Source of the DNA: Terrisporobacter othiniensis
GTDB taxonomy: Bacteria > Bacillota > Clostridia > Peptostreptococcales > Peptostreptococcaceae
Assembly: GCF_000808015.1 (NCBI RefSeq)
Contig: NZ_JWHR01000121.1
Span: 1 to 64,000, forward strand
Length of the DNA: 64,000 nucleotides
Reading direction: 5' to 3'
Under the pieces are notes generated by a model. That model ran no database searches. It was not told the DNA's origin and worked only from the letters and a program-made list of their open reading frames with translations. Below are positions 7,865 to 16,559 of the stretch, piece after piece; positions within the stretch are counted from its first letter, which is position 1; every line of letters starts with the position of its first letter. A program made the position numbers and the translations under genes.

Positions 7865-8794
7865 TTAAGTGATTGTTATTTTTCCTTTTTTATATAATGA
7901 ATCTATATGTTTTGTATATTTTTCATTTAATATTTTAGCTTTTATATCATCCTTACTATCCTCTAAAGATTTTGTAACTGTGGTCTTATCAGTTACTTTT
8001 ACAATATGATATCCATAAGGTGTTTCAATAAGGTTTGATACTTGATTTGTATCTAGTTTAAATACTTCTTTAGTAAATTCTATGTTTTTCTCATTCTTCG
8101 CGAAGTATCCCAGATCTCCACCATCTTTACCTGAATTTTTATCATCAGAGTATTTTTTTGCTAAACTTGCAAAGTCTTCATTATTATTAACTTTATCTAA
8201 AATACTTTGCGCTTTTTCTTTTAATTTTTCTTTTTGCTCTTTACTAACTTCTTTATTATCTTCATCTAAGGTAGAGATTAAAATTTGACTTGCTTTTACT
8301 TCTTTAACATTAAATTGATCTTTATTGTTATTATAATAAGCTTCCATTTCTTTGTCTGTAACTTTAATATCTTTTATAAAGTTTTCTTTATATTTGGCTA
8401 CAGTTAAATCTTTTTTAACTTGTTCTTTCAAAAAATCCTCTGTAATACCAGCTGATTCTAGTTTTTCTTTATAAGAAGTATTATTTTCTAAAGTTTCTTT
8501 TAATTGCTCAACCTTTTCATTTACATCACTATCTTTTACTTTAATATTTTCTTTTTGTGCCTCTTGATAGGCTACTTCATTATCTATAATAAATGATAAT
8601 ATATCATTATTGACTTTATCACTATTTTTTTCATTTTTTTCCACATAACCTGTTGCATACAAAAACTCTTCTGTCTTTTTATATTCTTCTTTGCTTACAT
8701 CCACATCGTTAATCTTTGCTACAGTTTTATTAGAGCATGCTACCATATTTGTAGAGATTAAAATTGTTAATCCCATAAGAACTATTTTTTTCAA
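7865..8794 (-). CDS. prsA: PrsA-like peptidyl-prolyl isomerase lipoprotein
   Basis: A 309-residue extracytoplasmic foldase. It starts with a lipoprotein signal peptide whose lipobox reads MVAC with the modified Cys near residue 20. A SurA-like N-terminal chaperone region follows (residues ~25-150). The parvulin (PpiC) domain lies at ~165-265 (KASQILIST...DFASLAKKYSDDKNSGKDGGDLGYF...PYGYHIVKV), then a short C-terminal helix. The start is TTG 8794, with GGGGGT at 7-bp spacing; no ATG lies near. The gene begins 14 bp after the polysaccharide deacetylase stop, so both are in one operon. That fits export and envelope work, since PrsA folds secreted proteins outside the membrane. Confidence 0.88.
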   Translation of the reverse strand: MKKIVLMGLTILISTNMVACSNKTVAKINDVDVSKEEYKKTEEFLYATGYVEKNEKNSDKVNNDILSFIIDNEVAYQEAQKENIKVKDSDVNEKVEQLKETLENNTSYKEKLESAGITEDFLKEQVKKDLTVAKYKENFIKDIKVTDKEMEAYYNNNKDQFNVKEVKASQILISTLDEDNKEVSKEQKEKLKEKAQSILDKVNNNEDFASLAKKYSDDKNSGKDGGDLGYFAKNEKNIEFTKEVFKLDTNQVSNLIETPYGYHIVKVTDKTTVTKSLEDSKDDIKAKILNEKYTKHIDSLYKKGKITIT

Positions 8795-8808
8795 TTTCTT
8801 ACCCCCAT

Positions 8809-9705
8809 TTATTTCTTCTCACTAAATAATTTTCCATTCCAATAATTTCTTTGTTCATCATTTTGTTTTATTGGTAATATTTCAAAACCTTCTTTTTTAA
8901 AGTGTTTAATCATTTGATCTAATACTGCCACAGTTTGCTTTCTTTCGTGCATTAATAAAACTGCATCATCAGTGTCATCTGTATGCTTTATAACAGATTG
9001 CATTATTTGAGCAGAAGTTGATCTCCAGTCTTCTGTATCAAGTGTCCAGTCCCATAGCTTATATCCTGCATCCATAAGCGCATTATATGAGCTTCTAGGT
9101 GTATATGGTTTACTACCAAAAGGAAGTCTAATTACCTTAGTTGTTTCCCCAGTTATTTTCTTAAATGTTTCTTGGTTTGTATCAAATTCTTTTTTTGCTG
9201 CTGTTGGTGATGAATATAATTTATGAATATCATGACTTACACTGTGAAATCCTGCTGTATTTCCACTTTTAACTATATTTTTGACTTGCTGCGGATAAGC
9301 TTCCATATTTGAATTTATCATAAAAAACGTGGCTTTTACGTTGTTTTCATTTAGTATCTTAATAATTTCATCTGTATATGCTGATGGACCATCATCAATT
9401 GTAAGATATATTACTTTTCCATAACTCTTAGATGGACCCTTTTCGATCTCACTTGAACCATTAAAAGCAATATTTGTTATTGTTTGGCCTTCAAGTGCGG
9501 TATTTCTGCTCTTTGCACATGCCAATACTTCTTTGCTATTTAACTTCACAATAGAGACTACTCCTACACATAAGACAATAGCAGCAACACCTGCTATAAC
9601 TTTTGTTTTATTTTTATTGTGCTTGATATAATTCAAAACTTGTTCTTTTGTTTTCAAAATTTTTTCTTTTGACTTTTCCTTAAACGTTAAATCCTTCTCT
9701 TTCAT
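8809..9705 (-). CDS. Membrane-anchored polysaccharide deacetylase (NodB family)
   Basis: A 298-residue carbohydrate esterase 4 protein. Residues ~38-58 form a TM/signal-anchor after a Lys-rich cytoplasmic start. The NodB domain shows the full motif set: TIDDGP (catalytic Asp pair), HSVSH (metal-binding His pair), RLPFGSKP, WDWTLDTEDW and LLMHE near the end. It should remove acetyl groups from peptidoglycan or another surface glycan, giving lysozyme resistance or envelope remodelling. The ATG at 9705 has GGGGGAG upstream. It is the first gene of a pair with the PrsA-like foldase. All catalytic motifs look intact; the exact substrate is unknown. Confidence 0.92.
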   Translation of the reverse strand: MKEKDLTFKEKSKEKILKTKEQVLNYIKHNKNKTKVIAGVAAIVLCVGVVSIVKLNSKEVLACAKSRNTALEGQTITNIAFNGSSEIEKGPSKSYGKVIYLTIDDGPSAYTDEIIKILNENNVKATFFMINSNMEAYPQQVKNIVKSGNTAGFHSVSHDIHKLYSSPTAAKKEFDTNQETFKKITGETTKVIRLPFGSKPYTPRSSYNALMDAGYKLWDWTLDTEDWRSTSAQIMQSVIKHTDDTDDAVLLMHERKQTVAVLDQMIKHFKKEGFEILPIKQNDEQRNYWNGKLFSEKK

Positions 9706-9955
9706 TTTTTAACTCCCCCAAAATTCTTCCATTTTTACAATACAAATTACTACATTTTTTCATAAATTCTAATCCAAATAATACCACAGCATCAATATTA
9801 TTGTCTTTCAATGAGGCCGTATAAGTCAATAGAAAAATTGAATCAAAATTGTTACATATATTTTGTAATGCCATTTTTTGTATATAATTTTAACGTATAT
9901 TTTTTCTTATAAAGTGCATCCTATTAGTGAAATTAATAAAAAAGGAGATTTGAAA

Positions 9956-10111
9956 ATGAGTAAAAAATCAAGCGAAAAAAGTAAAATGGTAGACAAAAAG
10001 AACAACAAAATGGTTGACAAAAAAGCGAATAAAATGACTGATAAAGTTGAAAGTAAAGCTAACATGAATGATGAATGTAACTCTAACATGGATGATGAAT
10101 GTAACTGCTAG
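9956..10111 (+). CDS. Lys-rich repetitive small protein with Cys-containing acidic tail
   Basis: A 51-residue protein starting at ATG 9956 after AAAGGAG at 7-bp spacing. It is low-complexity. The first two thirds repeat K-M-V-D-K-K/N type units (KMVDKKNNKMVDKKANKM). The end repeats N-M-(N/D)-D-E-C-N twice and closes with Cys. It is strongly basic at the front and acidic at the back. No family was recognised. It stands alone, with a terminator at 10143-10188. Low complexity argues for caution, but ribosome site, spacing and terminator all support a real gene. Confidence 0.5.
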   Translation: MSKKSSEKSKMVDKKNNKMVDKKANKMTDKVESKANMNDECNSNMDDECNC

Positions 10112-10142
10112 AAAATAATTTAAAACAAAATATAAGTAACAA

Positions 10143-10190
10143 AAGTAAGCACACATATACTTTACATAATTGTGTGCTTACTTTTTTTGT
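10143..10190. terminator. Rho-independent terminator between the small gene and hisIE
   Basis: A 13-bp stem AAGTAAGCACACA / TGTGTGCTTACTT (10143-10155 with 10171-10183) followed by seven Ts on the plus strand. It ends the small repetitive-protein transcript and, on the other strand, lies just downstream of the his operon's last gene. Confidence 0.85.
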
Positions 10191-10193
10191 ATT

Positions 10194-10856
10194 TTAATGC
10201 TGTCTACCCTTCAACTCATCTTTTATATCCTCTATAGTTATATTTGAGTTCACCATAAGAACCAGTACATGATAAATCAAGTCACTTATTTCATATATTA
10301 TTTCATTCTTATTTTCATTTTTTGCTCCAATAATAACTTCTGCGCTTTCTTCACCAACTTTTTTAAGGATTTTGTCTAAACCTTTATCAAATAGATAATT
10401 TGTATAAGAACCTTCCTTTGGATTGTTTTTTCTATCTTTTATTAGTTCATATAGTCTATCTATTAATTCACCTTTTAATACTTCTTCATCACAAAGGACC
10501 TCATTAAAAAAGCAAGAATACTCTCCTGTATGACAAGCTACTCCTTTTTGTTTAACCAGTAAAAGAATTGTATCTTTATCACAGTCAAAATAAAATTCCA
10601 CCACTTCTTGGGTATTTCCTGAGGTTTCTCCTTTAGTCCAAAGTTTTTCTCTACTTCTGCTAAAATAGCAGGCCCTTTTCTCAATTAAAGTTTTTTTCAT
10701 AGACTCTTTATTCATATATGCAAGCATTAGTACTTCTTTAGTATCCACATCTTGAACAACTGCTGGAATTAATCCTTTTTCATCAAATTTTAGAGTATCT
10801 ATAAAATCTAAATCTATTTCTTTTTTCATATTTTCCCCAATTAAATTTTCTCTCAT
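10194..10856 (-). CDS. hisIE: Bifunctional phosphoribosyl-AMP cyclohydrolase / phosphoribosyl-ATP pyrophosphatase
   Basis: A 220-residue fusion enzyme for steps 2 and 3 of histidine synthesis. The N-terminal HisI cyclohydrolase domain (~10-115) carries [23 protein letters not shown] and the metal-binding DCDKDTILL...[11 protein letters not shown]ys/His set. The C-terminal HisE domain (~125-215) carries [16 protein letters not shown] and [13 protein letters not shown], the MazG-like acidic helices that bind Mg2+. I chose ATG 10856 because GGGAG sits 8 bases before it. It is the last gene of the operon, starting about 16 bases after the hisF stop. The pathway acts in the cytoplasm. Confidence 0.95.
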   Translation of the reverse strand: MRENLIGENMKKEIDLDFIDTLKFDEKGLIPAVVQDVDTKEVLMLAYMNKESMKKTLIEKRACYFSRSREKLWTKGETSGNTQEVVEFYFDCDKDTILLLVKQKGVACHTGEYSCFFNEVLCDEEVLKGELIDRLYELIKDRKNNPKEGSYTNYLFDKGLDKILKKVGEESAEVIIGAKNENKNEIIYEISDLIYHVLVLMVNSNITIEDIKDELKGRQH

Positions 10857-10872
10857 TACTTCATCTCCCAAT

Positions 10873-11631
10873 TTAAAGTCTCACTTCTATTCCTTCTTTT
10901 TTCATATATTCTTTTAAGTCTTTAATTTTTATTTCTCCAAAATGGAAAACTGAGGCTGCTAGTATTCCATCACAGTTGGCTTCTTTTGCTGCTTTGCAAA
11001 AATCCTCCATTGTCCCTGCTCCTCCCGAAGCTATGACAGGAACACTTACTGCTTGTGTAATTTTTGATAAAAGCTCTATATCATAACCATTTTTCATTCC
11101 ATCTTCATCTATACTATTTACTACTATTTCTCCTGCTCCAAGTTTTACTCCTTTTTTTGCCCATTCTATGGCGTCCAAATCTGTTTTTTCTCTTCCACCT
11201 TTTACATACACATCCCAAGAACCTTTATCATTTTTTTTCACATCCATGGACAAAACAACACATTGGTCACCAAACTTTTGGGCAGCTTCTTTTATAAGAT
11301 TTGGATTTTTTACAGCAGATGAGTTAATGGAAACCTTGTCTGCTCCTTGTCTTAATATATTTGTGAAATCATCTAAGCATGAAACTCCACCACCTACACT
11401 AAATGGTATGGACAAATTTTCTGCCACCTTTGATACAAATTCTAAAGAAGTCTTTCTTTCTTCGTTTGAAGCTGTTATATCATAAAATACCAGTTCATCG
11501 GCTCCACTATCACAATAAAATTTTCCTAAAACTTCTGGAGAGTCCACGTCCTCTATATCTTTAAATTTTTTCCCCTTAACTACTCTTCCATTTCTCACAT
11601 CAAGACAAGGTATAATTCTTTTTGTTAACAT
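10873..11631 (-). CDS. hisF: Imidazole glycerol phosphate synthase cyclase subunit
   Basis: A 252-residue (beta/alpha)8-barrel enzyme that, with HisH, makes imidazole glycerol phosphate and AICAR. The catalytic Asp near residue 11 lies in [15 protein letters not shown]; the second lies in the DGMKNGYD loop (near residue 132), followed by the phosphate-binding VIASGGAG and [11 protein letters not shown]. Length is normal. The ATG at 11631 has AAAGGAGGT upstream, and the start overlaps the end of hisA by 7 bp, so translation is probably coupled. Confidence 0.96.
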   Translation of the reverse strand: MLTKRIIPCLDVRNGRVVKGKKFKDIEDVDSPEVLGKFYCDSGADELVFYDITASNEERKTSLEFVSKVAENLSIPFSVGGGVSCLDDFTNILRQGADKVSINSSAVKNPNLIKEAAQKFGDQCVVLSMDVKKNDKGSWDVYVKGGREKTDLDAIEWAKKGVKLGAGEIVVNSIDEDGMKNGYDIELLSKITQAVSVPVIASGGAGTMEDFCKAAKEANCDGILAASVFHFGEIKIKDLKEYMKKEGIEVRL

Positions 11632-12335
11632 AAACTTAATACCTCCTTTAGTTCTATTTTATTTTCGTATAGAGCCTTCCCTATTATTGCTCCATATAAG
11701 TTCATAGAATTTAATTTTTTTACATCATCTATGGTAGTTACCCCACCAGATGCTATAATATCTAAGTTTGTTTCTTTTGATAATTTTTCGTAAATATCAA
11801 AATTTGGACCAATCATCATACCGTCTTTTGATATATCCGTATAAACTATAGTTTTTACTCCTATTTCTTCTAATTCTTTGCAAAGTTGAAGAGAGTCAAC
11901 AATGCTCACTTCTTCCCAGCCTTCAGTGGCAACTTTTCCATTTTTAGAATCAATAGATACCACGATTTTTTCTTTATATTTTTTAACTAATTCTTTTAAC
12001 AATTCTTTATTTTTTACTGCCATACTTCCAAAAATCACTCTATTTACTCCCAAATCTAAAAGTTCTTTTACTCTTTTTTCTTCTCTAATTCCTCCACCTA
12101 TTTGGATGGGAATATTTACAGTTTGAAGTATTTTTTTAATGCTTTCATCATTCACATTACCTTCTCCCCTTGCTCCATTTAAAGAAACAATATGAATAAA
12201 CTGAGAACCTTTATCTTCCCATTTTTTAGCCATCTCACTTGGGTCATCACCGTAAATATTTACTTTGTCAAAATCCCCTTGTAAAAGTCTTACACATTTA
12301 TTATCTTTTATATCTATAGCTGGAAAGATTATCAT
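11625..12335 (-). CDS. hisA: ProFAR isomerase
   Basis: A 236-residue barrel enzyme that isomerises ProFAR to PRFAR (step 4). It begins [20 protein letters not shown] with the catalytic Asp near residue 8. It has the second Asp in [14 protein letters not shown] (near residue 128) and phosphate-binding GGIREE and IIASGGV loops. Its start overlaps the stop of hisH by 4 bp (ATGA type), and its end overlaps hisF by 7 bp, as expected for tightly coupled genes. Confidence 0.96.
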   Translation of the reverse strand: MIIFPAIDIKDNKCVRLLQGDFDKVNIYGDDPSEMAKKWEDKGSQFIHIVSLNGARGEGNVNDESIKKILQTVNIPIQIGGGIREEKRVKELLDLGVNRVIFGSMAVKNKELLKELVKKYKEKIVVSIDSKNGKVATEGWEEVSIVDSLQLCKELEEIGVKTIVYTDISKDGMMIGPNFDIYEKLSKETNLDIIASGGVTTIDDVKKLNSMNLYGAIIGKALYENKIELKEVLSLC

Positions 12336-12940
12336 TTTTCAATCAACTCCTTATAAGCTTTCAAGATATTTTCTCCCACTTGACCACTTTTTTCTGGATG
12401 AAATTGAAGTCCATAAACATTCTCTTTTCTAACTATACCTGGAATTTTCTTCTCATACTCTGCAAAAGCTACAAGCTCTTTATTTGAAGAACTTGCATAA
12501 TAAGAGTGAACAAAGTAAACATAAGAGTCCTCTTTTATGAATTTTAGTATTTCATCATTATTTTTTTCAAACTTTAAATTATTCCATCCCATATGAGGAA
12601 CTTTTAAGTCTATATCTAAAAAATCCACATTTCCTTCAATTAAACCCAAACCATCATATTCACCATATTCAAAACTTTTTTCATAAAGCAGTTGCATTCC
12701 TAAACATATACCTATCATATATTTTCCACTTTTTACAAAGTCTTTAATTGGCTGAACTAATTCTAAATCATTTAAAGCATTTATGGCATCTCTAAAAGCC
12801 CCAACACCTGGAAGAATAAGAGAATCTGCATTTTTTATTTCTTTCAAATCCCTAGATATTTTTGTTTCTATTCCTGCCCTAGCAAAACCCCTGCTAACTG
12901 AGCCTAAATTGCCAAGTCCATAGTCAACTATAATATTCAT
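12332..12940 (-). CDS. hisH: Imidazole glycerol phosphate synthase glutaminase subunit
   Basis: A 202-residue class I glutamine amidotransferase that feeds ammonia to HisF. The catalytic triad is visible: Cys in GICLGMQLLYE (near residue 79), His in GLQFHPEKSG (near residue 181) and Glu two residues on. The oxyanion PGVGAF loop lies near residue 44. The start shares one base with the hisB stop (TAATG), and the end overlaps hisA by 4 bp. Confidence 0.95.
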   Translation of the reverse strand: MNIIVDYGLGNLGSVSRGFARAGIETKISRDLKEIKNADSLILPGVGAFRDAINALNDLELVQPIKDFVKSGKYMIGICLGMQLLYEKSFEYGEYDGLGLIEGNVDFLDIDLKVPHMGWNNLKFEKNNDEILKFIKEDSYVYFVHSYYASSSNKELVAFAEYEKKIPGIVRKENVYGLQFHPEKSGQVGENILKAYKELIEK

Positions 12941-13518
12941 TATAAAACCCCCTTAGAAGAAGAAACATCTTTTGATATAACTTCTGAACCTTCTTTTAAC
13001 GCTCTTGCAAATGACTTAAACACAGCTTCAATTTTGTGGTGGTCATTTTCTCCATAAAGTAAATTTATGTGAAGAGTAATTCTACTTTCATTTACAAAGG
13101 CTCTAAAAAATTCTTTAAACATCCCCGTAGACATACTTCCTATTTTTTCAGTTTCAAAATCCACATTAAAAACTAAATAAGGTCTATTACTTATATCCAA
13201 ACTTGTATAAGCTAAGGCTTCATCCATAGGTATATAAACAGTTGAATATCTTCTAATTCCCACTCTATCTCCTATGGCATCTTTAAATGCCTGACCCATG
13301 CTAATTCCCAAATCTTCAATAGTATGATGATCATCTACATAAAGGTCTCCATCACACTTTACATTTAAATCAAATTTTCCATGAAAAGCCATAAGAGTTA
13401 ACATATGATCTAAAAAGCCTATACCCGTATATATATCAGCTTTTCCAATACCATCAAGGTTGATTTTTACCTTAATTTTTGTTTCTAAAGTATTTCTTTC
13501 CACAAGACCCTTTCTCAT
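12940..13518 (-). CDS. hisB: Imidazoleglycerol-phosphate dehydratase
   Basis: A 192-residue monofunctional dehydratase (step 6). It has the paired Mn-binding motifs of the family: [14 protein letters not shown] with [11 protein letters not shown] (near residues 33-71), and the second set [25 protein letters not shown] (near 150-175, quoted in parts as [11 protein letters not shown]). No phosphatase domain is fused, unlike E. coli HisB, so the operon lacks histidinol-phosphatase activity. GGAGG precedes the ATG at 13518. Confidence 0.95.
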   Translation of the reverse strand: MRKGLVERNTLETKIKVKINLDGIGKADIYTGIGFLDHMLTLMAFHGKFDLNVKCDGDLYVDDHHTIEDLGISMGQAFKDAIGDRVGIRRYSTVYIPMDEALAYTSLDISNRPYLVFNVDFETEKIGSMSTGMFKEFFRAFVNESRITLHINLLYGENDHHKIEAVFKSFARALKEGSEVISKDVSSSKGVL

Positions 13519-13526
13519 ATTGCCTC

Positions 13527-14552
13527 CTAAACAAGCTTTTTCATAGCTTCAACAAATGCATTATTTTCCTTATTTGTACCAATTGTAACTCTGTAGTGAT
13601 TATCTAATTTCCCTCCAAATTTTCTAATTAGCACATCTTCTTTTACTAATTTATCTTCTAAATCTTTGTCATCGCAGTAGAAAAAAACAAAGTTTGCTCC
13701 TGATGGGAATGCTTTTATACCCATATCTAAAAGAGATTTGTATACTTTTTCCCTTTCTTTCTTAACCTGATTTACATAAACTAGCATTTTATCTTTTTGC
13801 TGTAATGCTTTAGTTGCTAAGAAAGCTGATATGGAATTTAAGTTATAAGGTGGTCTTACTTTTTCTACTGTTTTTACCAGTTCTTCATTTGCAAGTAAAT
13901 AACCTGTTCTAATTCCCGCCATGGAAAATGCCTTAGATAAAGTTTTTACTACTATAAGATTTTTGTAGTTTTCTATTTCACCTACTATACTTTCTTCACA
14001 AAATTCCATATAAGCTTCATCTACTATAACTATTTCATCTGTCGATTTAACTATTTCCAAAACTTTCTCTCTTTTGATAACTGTTCCTGTTGGATTATTA
14101 GGATTACAAACTATTGTAAGTTTTGGATTATTTTCTTTTATTGATTTTATAACATCATCCACATCTACAATAAAATCATTACCTTCTCCAGCACCTATAT
14201 ATCTACTGTTAACTATTTTTGCATATATGGAATACATAGAAAATGTTGGGTCTAAACTTAATATTAATTCATTAGTATCTACAAATGTTTTTACACATAA
14301 GTCTAATAACTCACTTGAACCATTTCCCACAGAAATATTTTTGGTTTTGCAACCAATATAATCAGCTATAGCTTTTTTAAGATCTGTATAATTATCATCT
14401 GGATATACATTTAAATAAAAGTTATCTCCCAATTCTTTTACTAAATCTTTAAATAAATTCTTGTCCCCCTCATTAGCGTCTAATTTTACTGAGCATACTG
14501 TTGGATTAACCACATAAGGTTGTAATTCTTTTACACTTTGTTTTTCTTTCAT
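13527..14552 (-). CDS. hisC: Histidinol-phosphate aminotransferase
   Basis: A 341-residue PLP-dependent fold type I aminotransferase converting imidazole acetol phosphate to histidinol phosphate. The N-terminal LDANEG, the [10 protein letters not shown] loop, the CNPNNPTGT motif, the VDEAYMEF Asp/Tyr pair and the Schiff-base lysine in [18 protein letters not shown] (near residue 208) are all present. The ATG at 14552 has AAAGGGGTGG upstream. It lies between hisG and hisB, with short gaps of 14 and 8 bp. Confidence 0.94.
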   Translation of the reverse strand: MKEKQSVKELQPYVVNPTVCSVKLDANEGDKNLFKDLVKELGDNFYLNVYPDDNYTDLKKAIADYIGCKTKNISVGNGSSELLDLCVKTFVDTNELILSLDPTFSMYSIYAKIVNSRYIGAGEGNDFIVDVDDVIKSIKENNPKLTIVCNPNNPTGTVIKREKVLEIVKSTDEIVIVDEAYMEFCEESIVGEIENYKNLIVVKTLSKAFSMAGIRTGYLLANEELVKTVEKVRPPYNLNSISAFLATKALQQKDKMLVYVNQVKKEREKVYKSLLDMGIKAFPSGANFVFFYCDDKDLEDKLVKEDVLIRKFGGKLDNHYRVTIGTNKENNAFVEAMKKLV

Positions 14553-14566
14553 ATTCTTCCACCCCT

Positions 14567-15211
14567 TTAATAATTTTCAATATTTAATGTTGATTCAAAT
14601 TTTGCTATGATATTTTCTATTTTTACTTTTTTAAATTTATAACTTACTCTATTGGCTATAATCCTAGAACTTATATTACACATATCTTCCACAATTTCTA
14701 GACCATTTGCTTTTAATGTGTTTCCTGTTTCTACTAAATCCACAATAACATCTGACAGTCCTACTATGGGAGCCAGCTCCACAGAACCATTAAGTTTTAT
14801 TATTTCTATTTTTTGTCCCCTAGATTTAAAATAGCTTTTTGCTATTGTTGGATATTTTGTCGCAACTTTTAAAGTTTCTTCTTTTGAATAATTATTTTTT
14901 CCTTTTACTCCTGCCACAGAAAACTTACATTTACCAAACCCCAAATCTAGTAATTCGTATACTTCATTATCGTTTTCATTTTCCAAAATAGTATCCTTTC
15001 CCACTATACCTAAATCCGCCACTCCCTTTTCCACGTAGGTTACCACATCTGATGGCTTTACATGAATATAAGTAATATTATTTTCTTCATCCGTAAAAAT
15101 TAATTTTCTACTATCTGTTTCTATGCAGTCTTCCATATTTAGAATTTTCAGTCTTCTGTAAACGTCTTTTTCTATTCTTCCCTTAGCTATGGCTATTACA
15201 ATATTATCCAC
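14567..15211 (-). CDS. hisG: ATP phosphoribosyltransferase, short form catalytic subunit
   Basis: A ~214-residue short-form HisG (first step, PRPP + ATP). It lacks the C-terminal regulatory domain of long HisG and therefore needs HisZ, which is encoded just upstream. Visible motifs are AIAKGRI at the N terminus, DLGIVGKDTILE in the middle and DVIVDLVETGNTLKANGL, the PRPP-binding loop, near residue 155. A TTG at 15220 is in frame, but GGGG would abut it directly. The GTG at 15211 sits 9 bases after GGGG, so I prefer it. Confidence 0.93.
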   Translation of the reverse strand: MDNIVIAIAKGRIEKDVYRRLKILNMEDCIETDSRKLIFTDEENNITYIHVKPSDVVTYVEKGVADLGIVGKDTILENENDNEVYELLDLGFGKCKFSVAGVKGKNNYSKEETLKVATKYPTIAKSYFKSRGQKIEIIKLNGSVELAPIVGLSDVIVDLVETGNTLKANGLEIVEDMCNISSRIIANRVSYKFKKVKIENIIAKFESTLNIENY

Positions 15212-15223
15212 CTTTATCAACCC

Positions 15224-16168
15224 CTATCTTTTCGATGCTTCCATGAGCCCATCCACATCTATACAAAATCCAATGGCAGGAACTCTTCTTCCAAACTCTT
15301 CTGTAAGAGAGTCATATCTTCCCCCACTTAAAATTTCTTTGTACACATTTGCATAATAGCCTTTGATCATTATGCCTTCATAATAATCAAACTTTCCAAC
15401 CATGGATAAATCACAATTAGTGTATTTTTTACATTCACTCTCCTTAAGTAGTTCACTTATTTCCTCCAGTTGTTCTATACCCTTTTTCATTAAATCATTG
15501 GTATAAAGTTTTTTAGCCTTTGATATTACTTCTTCTATACATCCATTTAGTTCAAATATGTTGTATAGGGTTTCTTTTATTTCTTCTTTTAACTTAATTT
15601 TTTCCATATAATCTTTTATTTCTATTTTGTTTTTTCTAAGTATCAAGGACTTAAATTTATTTTCTTGATGCTCCTTAAGATTTAATTCACTAAGTAATCC
15701 ATTAATATAGTTGCTATTTCCAATTTCTAAAATAAATTTTTCACCAAATTTTTTCAAAATATCTAAAGACATATTTACTATTTCCCTATCAGCTTCCATT
15801 GATATTTCACCTAGATACTCACATCCAAATTGTCTAATTTCCTTAATACCTTCTTTACCTTCGTTTTTATAAACTGTTGAGTGATAAAATAACTTAAGCA
15901 CCAAATTATCTTCCCATCTTGGTATTAAGCTTTTTATGATACTTGTTGTAATATCTGGTCTTAATACTAAAATCTTGTCGCTTACTATTTTTACCATGGA
16001 TTTTGTTGGCGTTCTTTTATTTATAGCTATAAAGTTCTCATAATCCTCAAATATACTTGGTTTTATCTGTATATAATTATTTTTTATAAATATGGATTCT
16101 ATTTCCTTTGTGAATTCATATCTTTTCTTTGAGTAATTTAATTCATTTTCAATACTTAAATACTTCAT
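15224..16168 (-). CDS. hisZ: ATP phosphoribosyltransferase regulatory subunit
   Basis: A 314-residue HisRS-like protein. It has the class II synthetase fold with motif 2 (FYHSTVYKNEGKEGIKEIRQFGCEYLG, quoted in parts: IRQFGCEYLG) and a C-terminal GGRYDSLTEEFG motif. It lacks the anticodon-binding domain and HisRS-type insertion, as expected for HisZ. It binds short HisG and confers histidine feedback inhibition. First structural gene of the operon; the ATG at 16168 has AAGGTGG upstream and lies about 40 bases after the attenuator terminator. Confidence 0.92.
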   Translation of the reverse strand: MKYLSIENELNYSKKRYEFTKEIESIFIKNNYIQIKPSIFEDYENFIAINKRTPTKSMVKIVSDKILVLRPDITTSIIKSLIPRWEDNLVLKLFYHSTVYKNEGKEGIKEIRQFGCEYLGEISMEADREIVNMSLDILKKFGEKFILEIGNSNYINGLLSELNLKEHQENKFKSLILRKNKIEIKDYMEKIKLKEEIKETLYNIFELNGCIEEVISKAKKLYTNDLMKKGIEQLEEISELLKESECKKYTNCDLSMVGKFDYYEGIMIKGYYANVYKEILSGGRYDSLTEEFGRRVPAIGFCIDVDGLMEASKR

Positions 16169-16204
16169 ATTTCCACCTTATAATCCTTTCTTCTTTCTTT
16201 TACA

Positions 16205-16240
16205 ACTAAAAAAACCATACAGGCTAGACCTATATGGTTT
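16205..16240 (-). terminator. his operon attenuator terminator
   Basis: On the minus strand, a 12-bp stem (AAACCATATAGG / CCTGTATGGTTT, one T-G pair) closes a 5-base loop and is followed by TTTTTTT. It lies 40 bp before the hisZ start. It is the intrinsic terminator of the his leader and competes with the antiterminator described at 16255-16346. Confidence 0.85.
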
Positions 16241-16254
16241 GATAATTTCATATA

Positions 16255-16346
16255 CCATCATAGATACAAGCCCTTTTGTGTACTTAAAATAGGGCTTGTA
16301 TCTTATGAAAAAATTCATAATTACAATCCCTTGGACCTATGATGAT
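16255..16346 (-). promoter_or_regulatory. his leader attenuator: mutually exclusive stems
   Basis: Minus-strand reading. Segment 1 (16346-16337, ATCATCATAG) contains the two His codons of the leader peptide. A stable 12-bp hairpin (GATACAAGCCCT / AGGGCTTGTATC, 16302-16291 with 16274-16263) separates it from segment 3 (16263-16254, CTATGATGGT). Segment 1 can pair with segment 3 over 10 bp. Segment 3 can instead pair with the 5' half of the terminator stem (CCATATAG) with one bulge. A ribosome stalled at the His codons would mask segment 1, freeing segment 3 to block the terminator. Without stalling, 1:3 forms and the terminator folds. The pairings are visible; the regulation is inferred. Confidence 0.7.
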
Positions 16347-16401
16347 AATATAATGTTGTAGTTAAATTGTTATTAAGTTTTTCATTTATAATATACATCA
16401 T
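16321..16401 (-). CDS. hisL: his operon leader peptide (26 residues, tandem His codons)
   Basis: A short open frame upstream of hisZ, starting at ATG 16401 (a second ATG follows immediately). The ribosome site TTGGAGGG lies at 4-5 bp spacing. It encodes 26 residues and ends ...Tyr-Tyr-His-His-Arg-Ser-Lys-Gly-Leu-stop. The His-His pair, uncommon by chance in so short an AT-rich frame, lies 5 codons before the stop and forms segment 1 of the attenuator. The peptide itself probably has no function; its translation senses charged tRNA-His, as in enteric his operons. Two Tyr codons precede the His codons. Confidence 0.75.
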   Translation of the reverse strand: MMYIINEKLNNNLTTTLYYHHRSKGL

Positions 16402-16442
16402 ACTTACCCTCCAAAGAATTTATTTTTAATTTATTAACAATA

Positions 16443-16471
16443 ATAATAATCTACTTTGTATACATTATCAA
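16443..16471 (-). promoter_or_regulatory. Predicted his operon promoter
   Basis: On the minus strand, TTGATA (16471-16466) and TATTAT (16448-16443) with a 17-bp spacer. Transcription would start near 16436, about 35 bases before the leader-peptide ATG, and about 270 bases before hisZ. No T-box consensus is present in this leader. Confidence 0.6.
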
Positions 16472-16559
16472 TAATTATTTTAATTTTCTTAATATTTTTA
16501 TTATTACTATTATTTTTCTTATTTTTGCATTTGTTTTTTGTTAAATTTTTAAATTTTAA

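Noticed and set aside
9680-9874. Minus-strand frame before the polysaccharide deacetylase
   Set aside because: It overlaps the deacetylase start in another frame and has no ribosome site. The deacetylase ATG has a clear one.
11064-11485. Plus-strand open frames opposite hisF
   Set aside because: They lie antisense to a well-supported gene and lack ribosome sites; they are shadows of codon bias.
16200-16440. T-box leader for the his operon
   Set aside because: No AGGGTGG-type T-box sequence or specifier loop layout is present. The His-His leader peptide with competing stems explains the region better.
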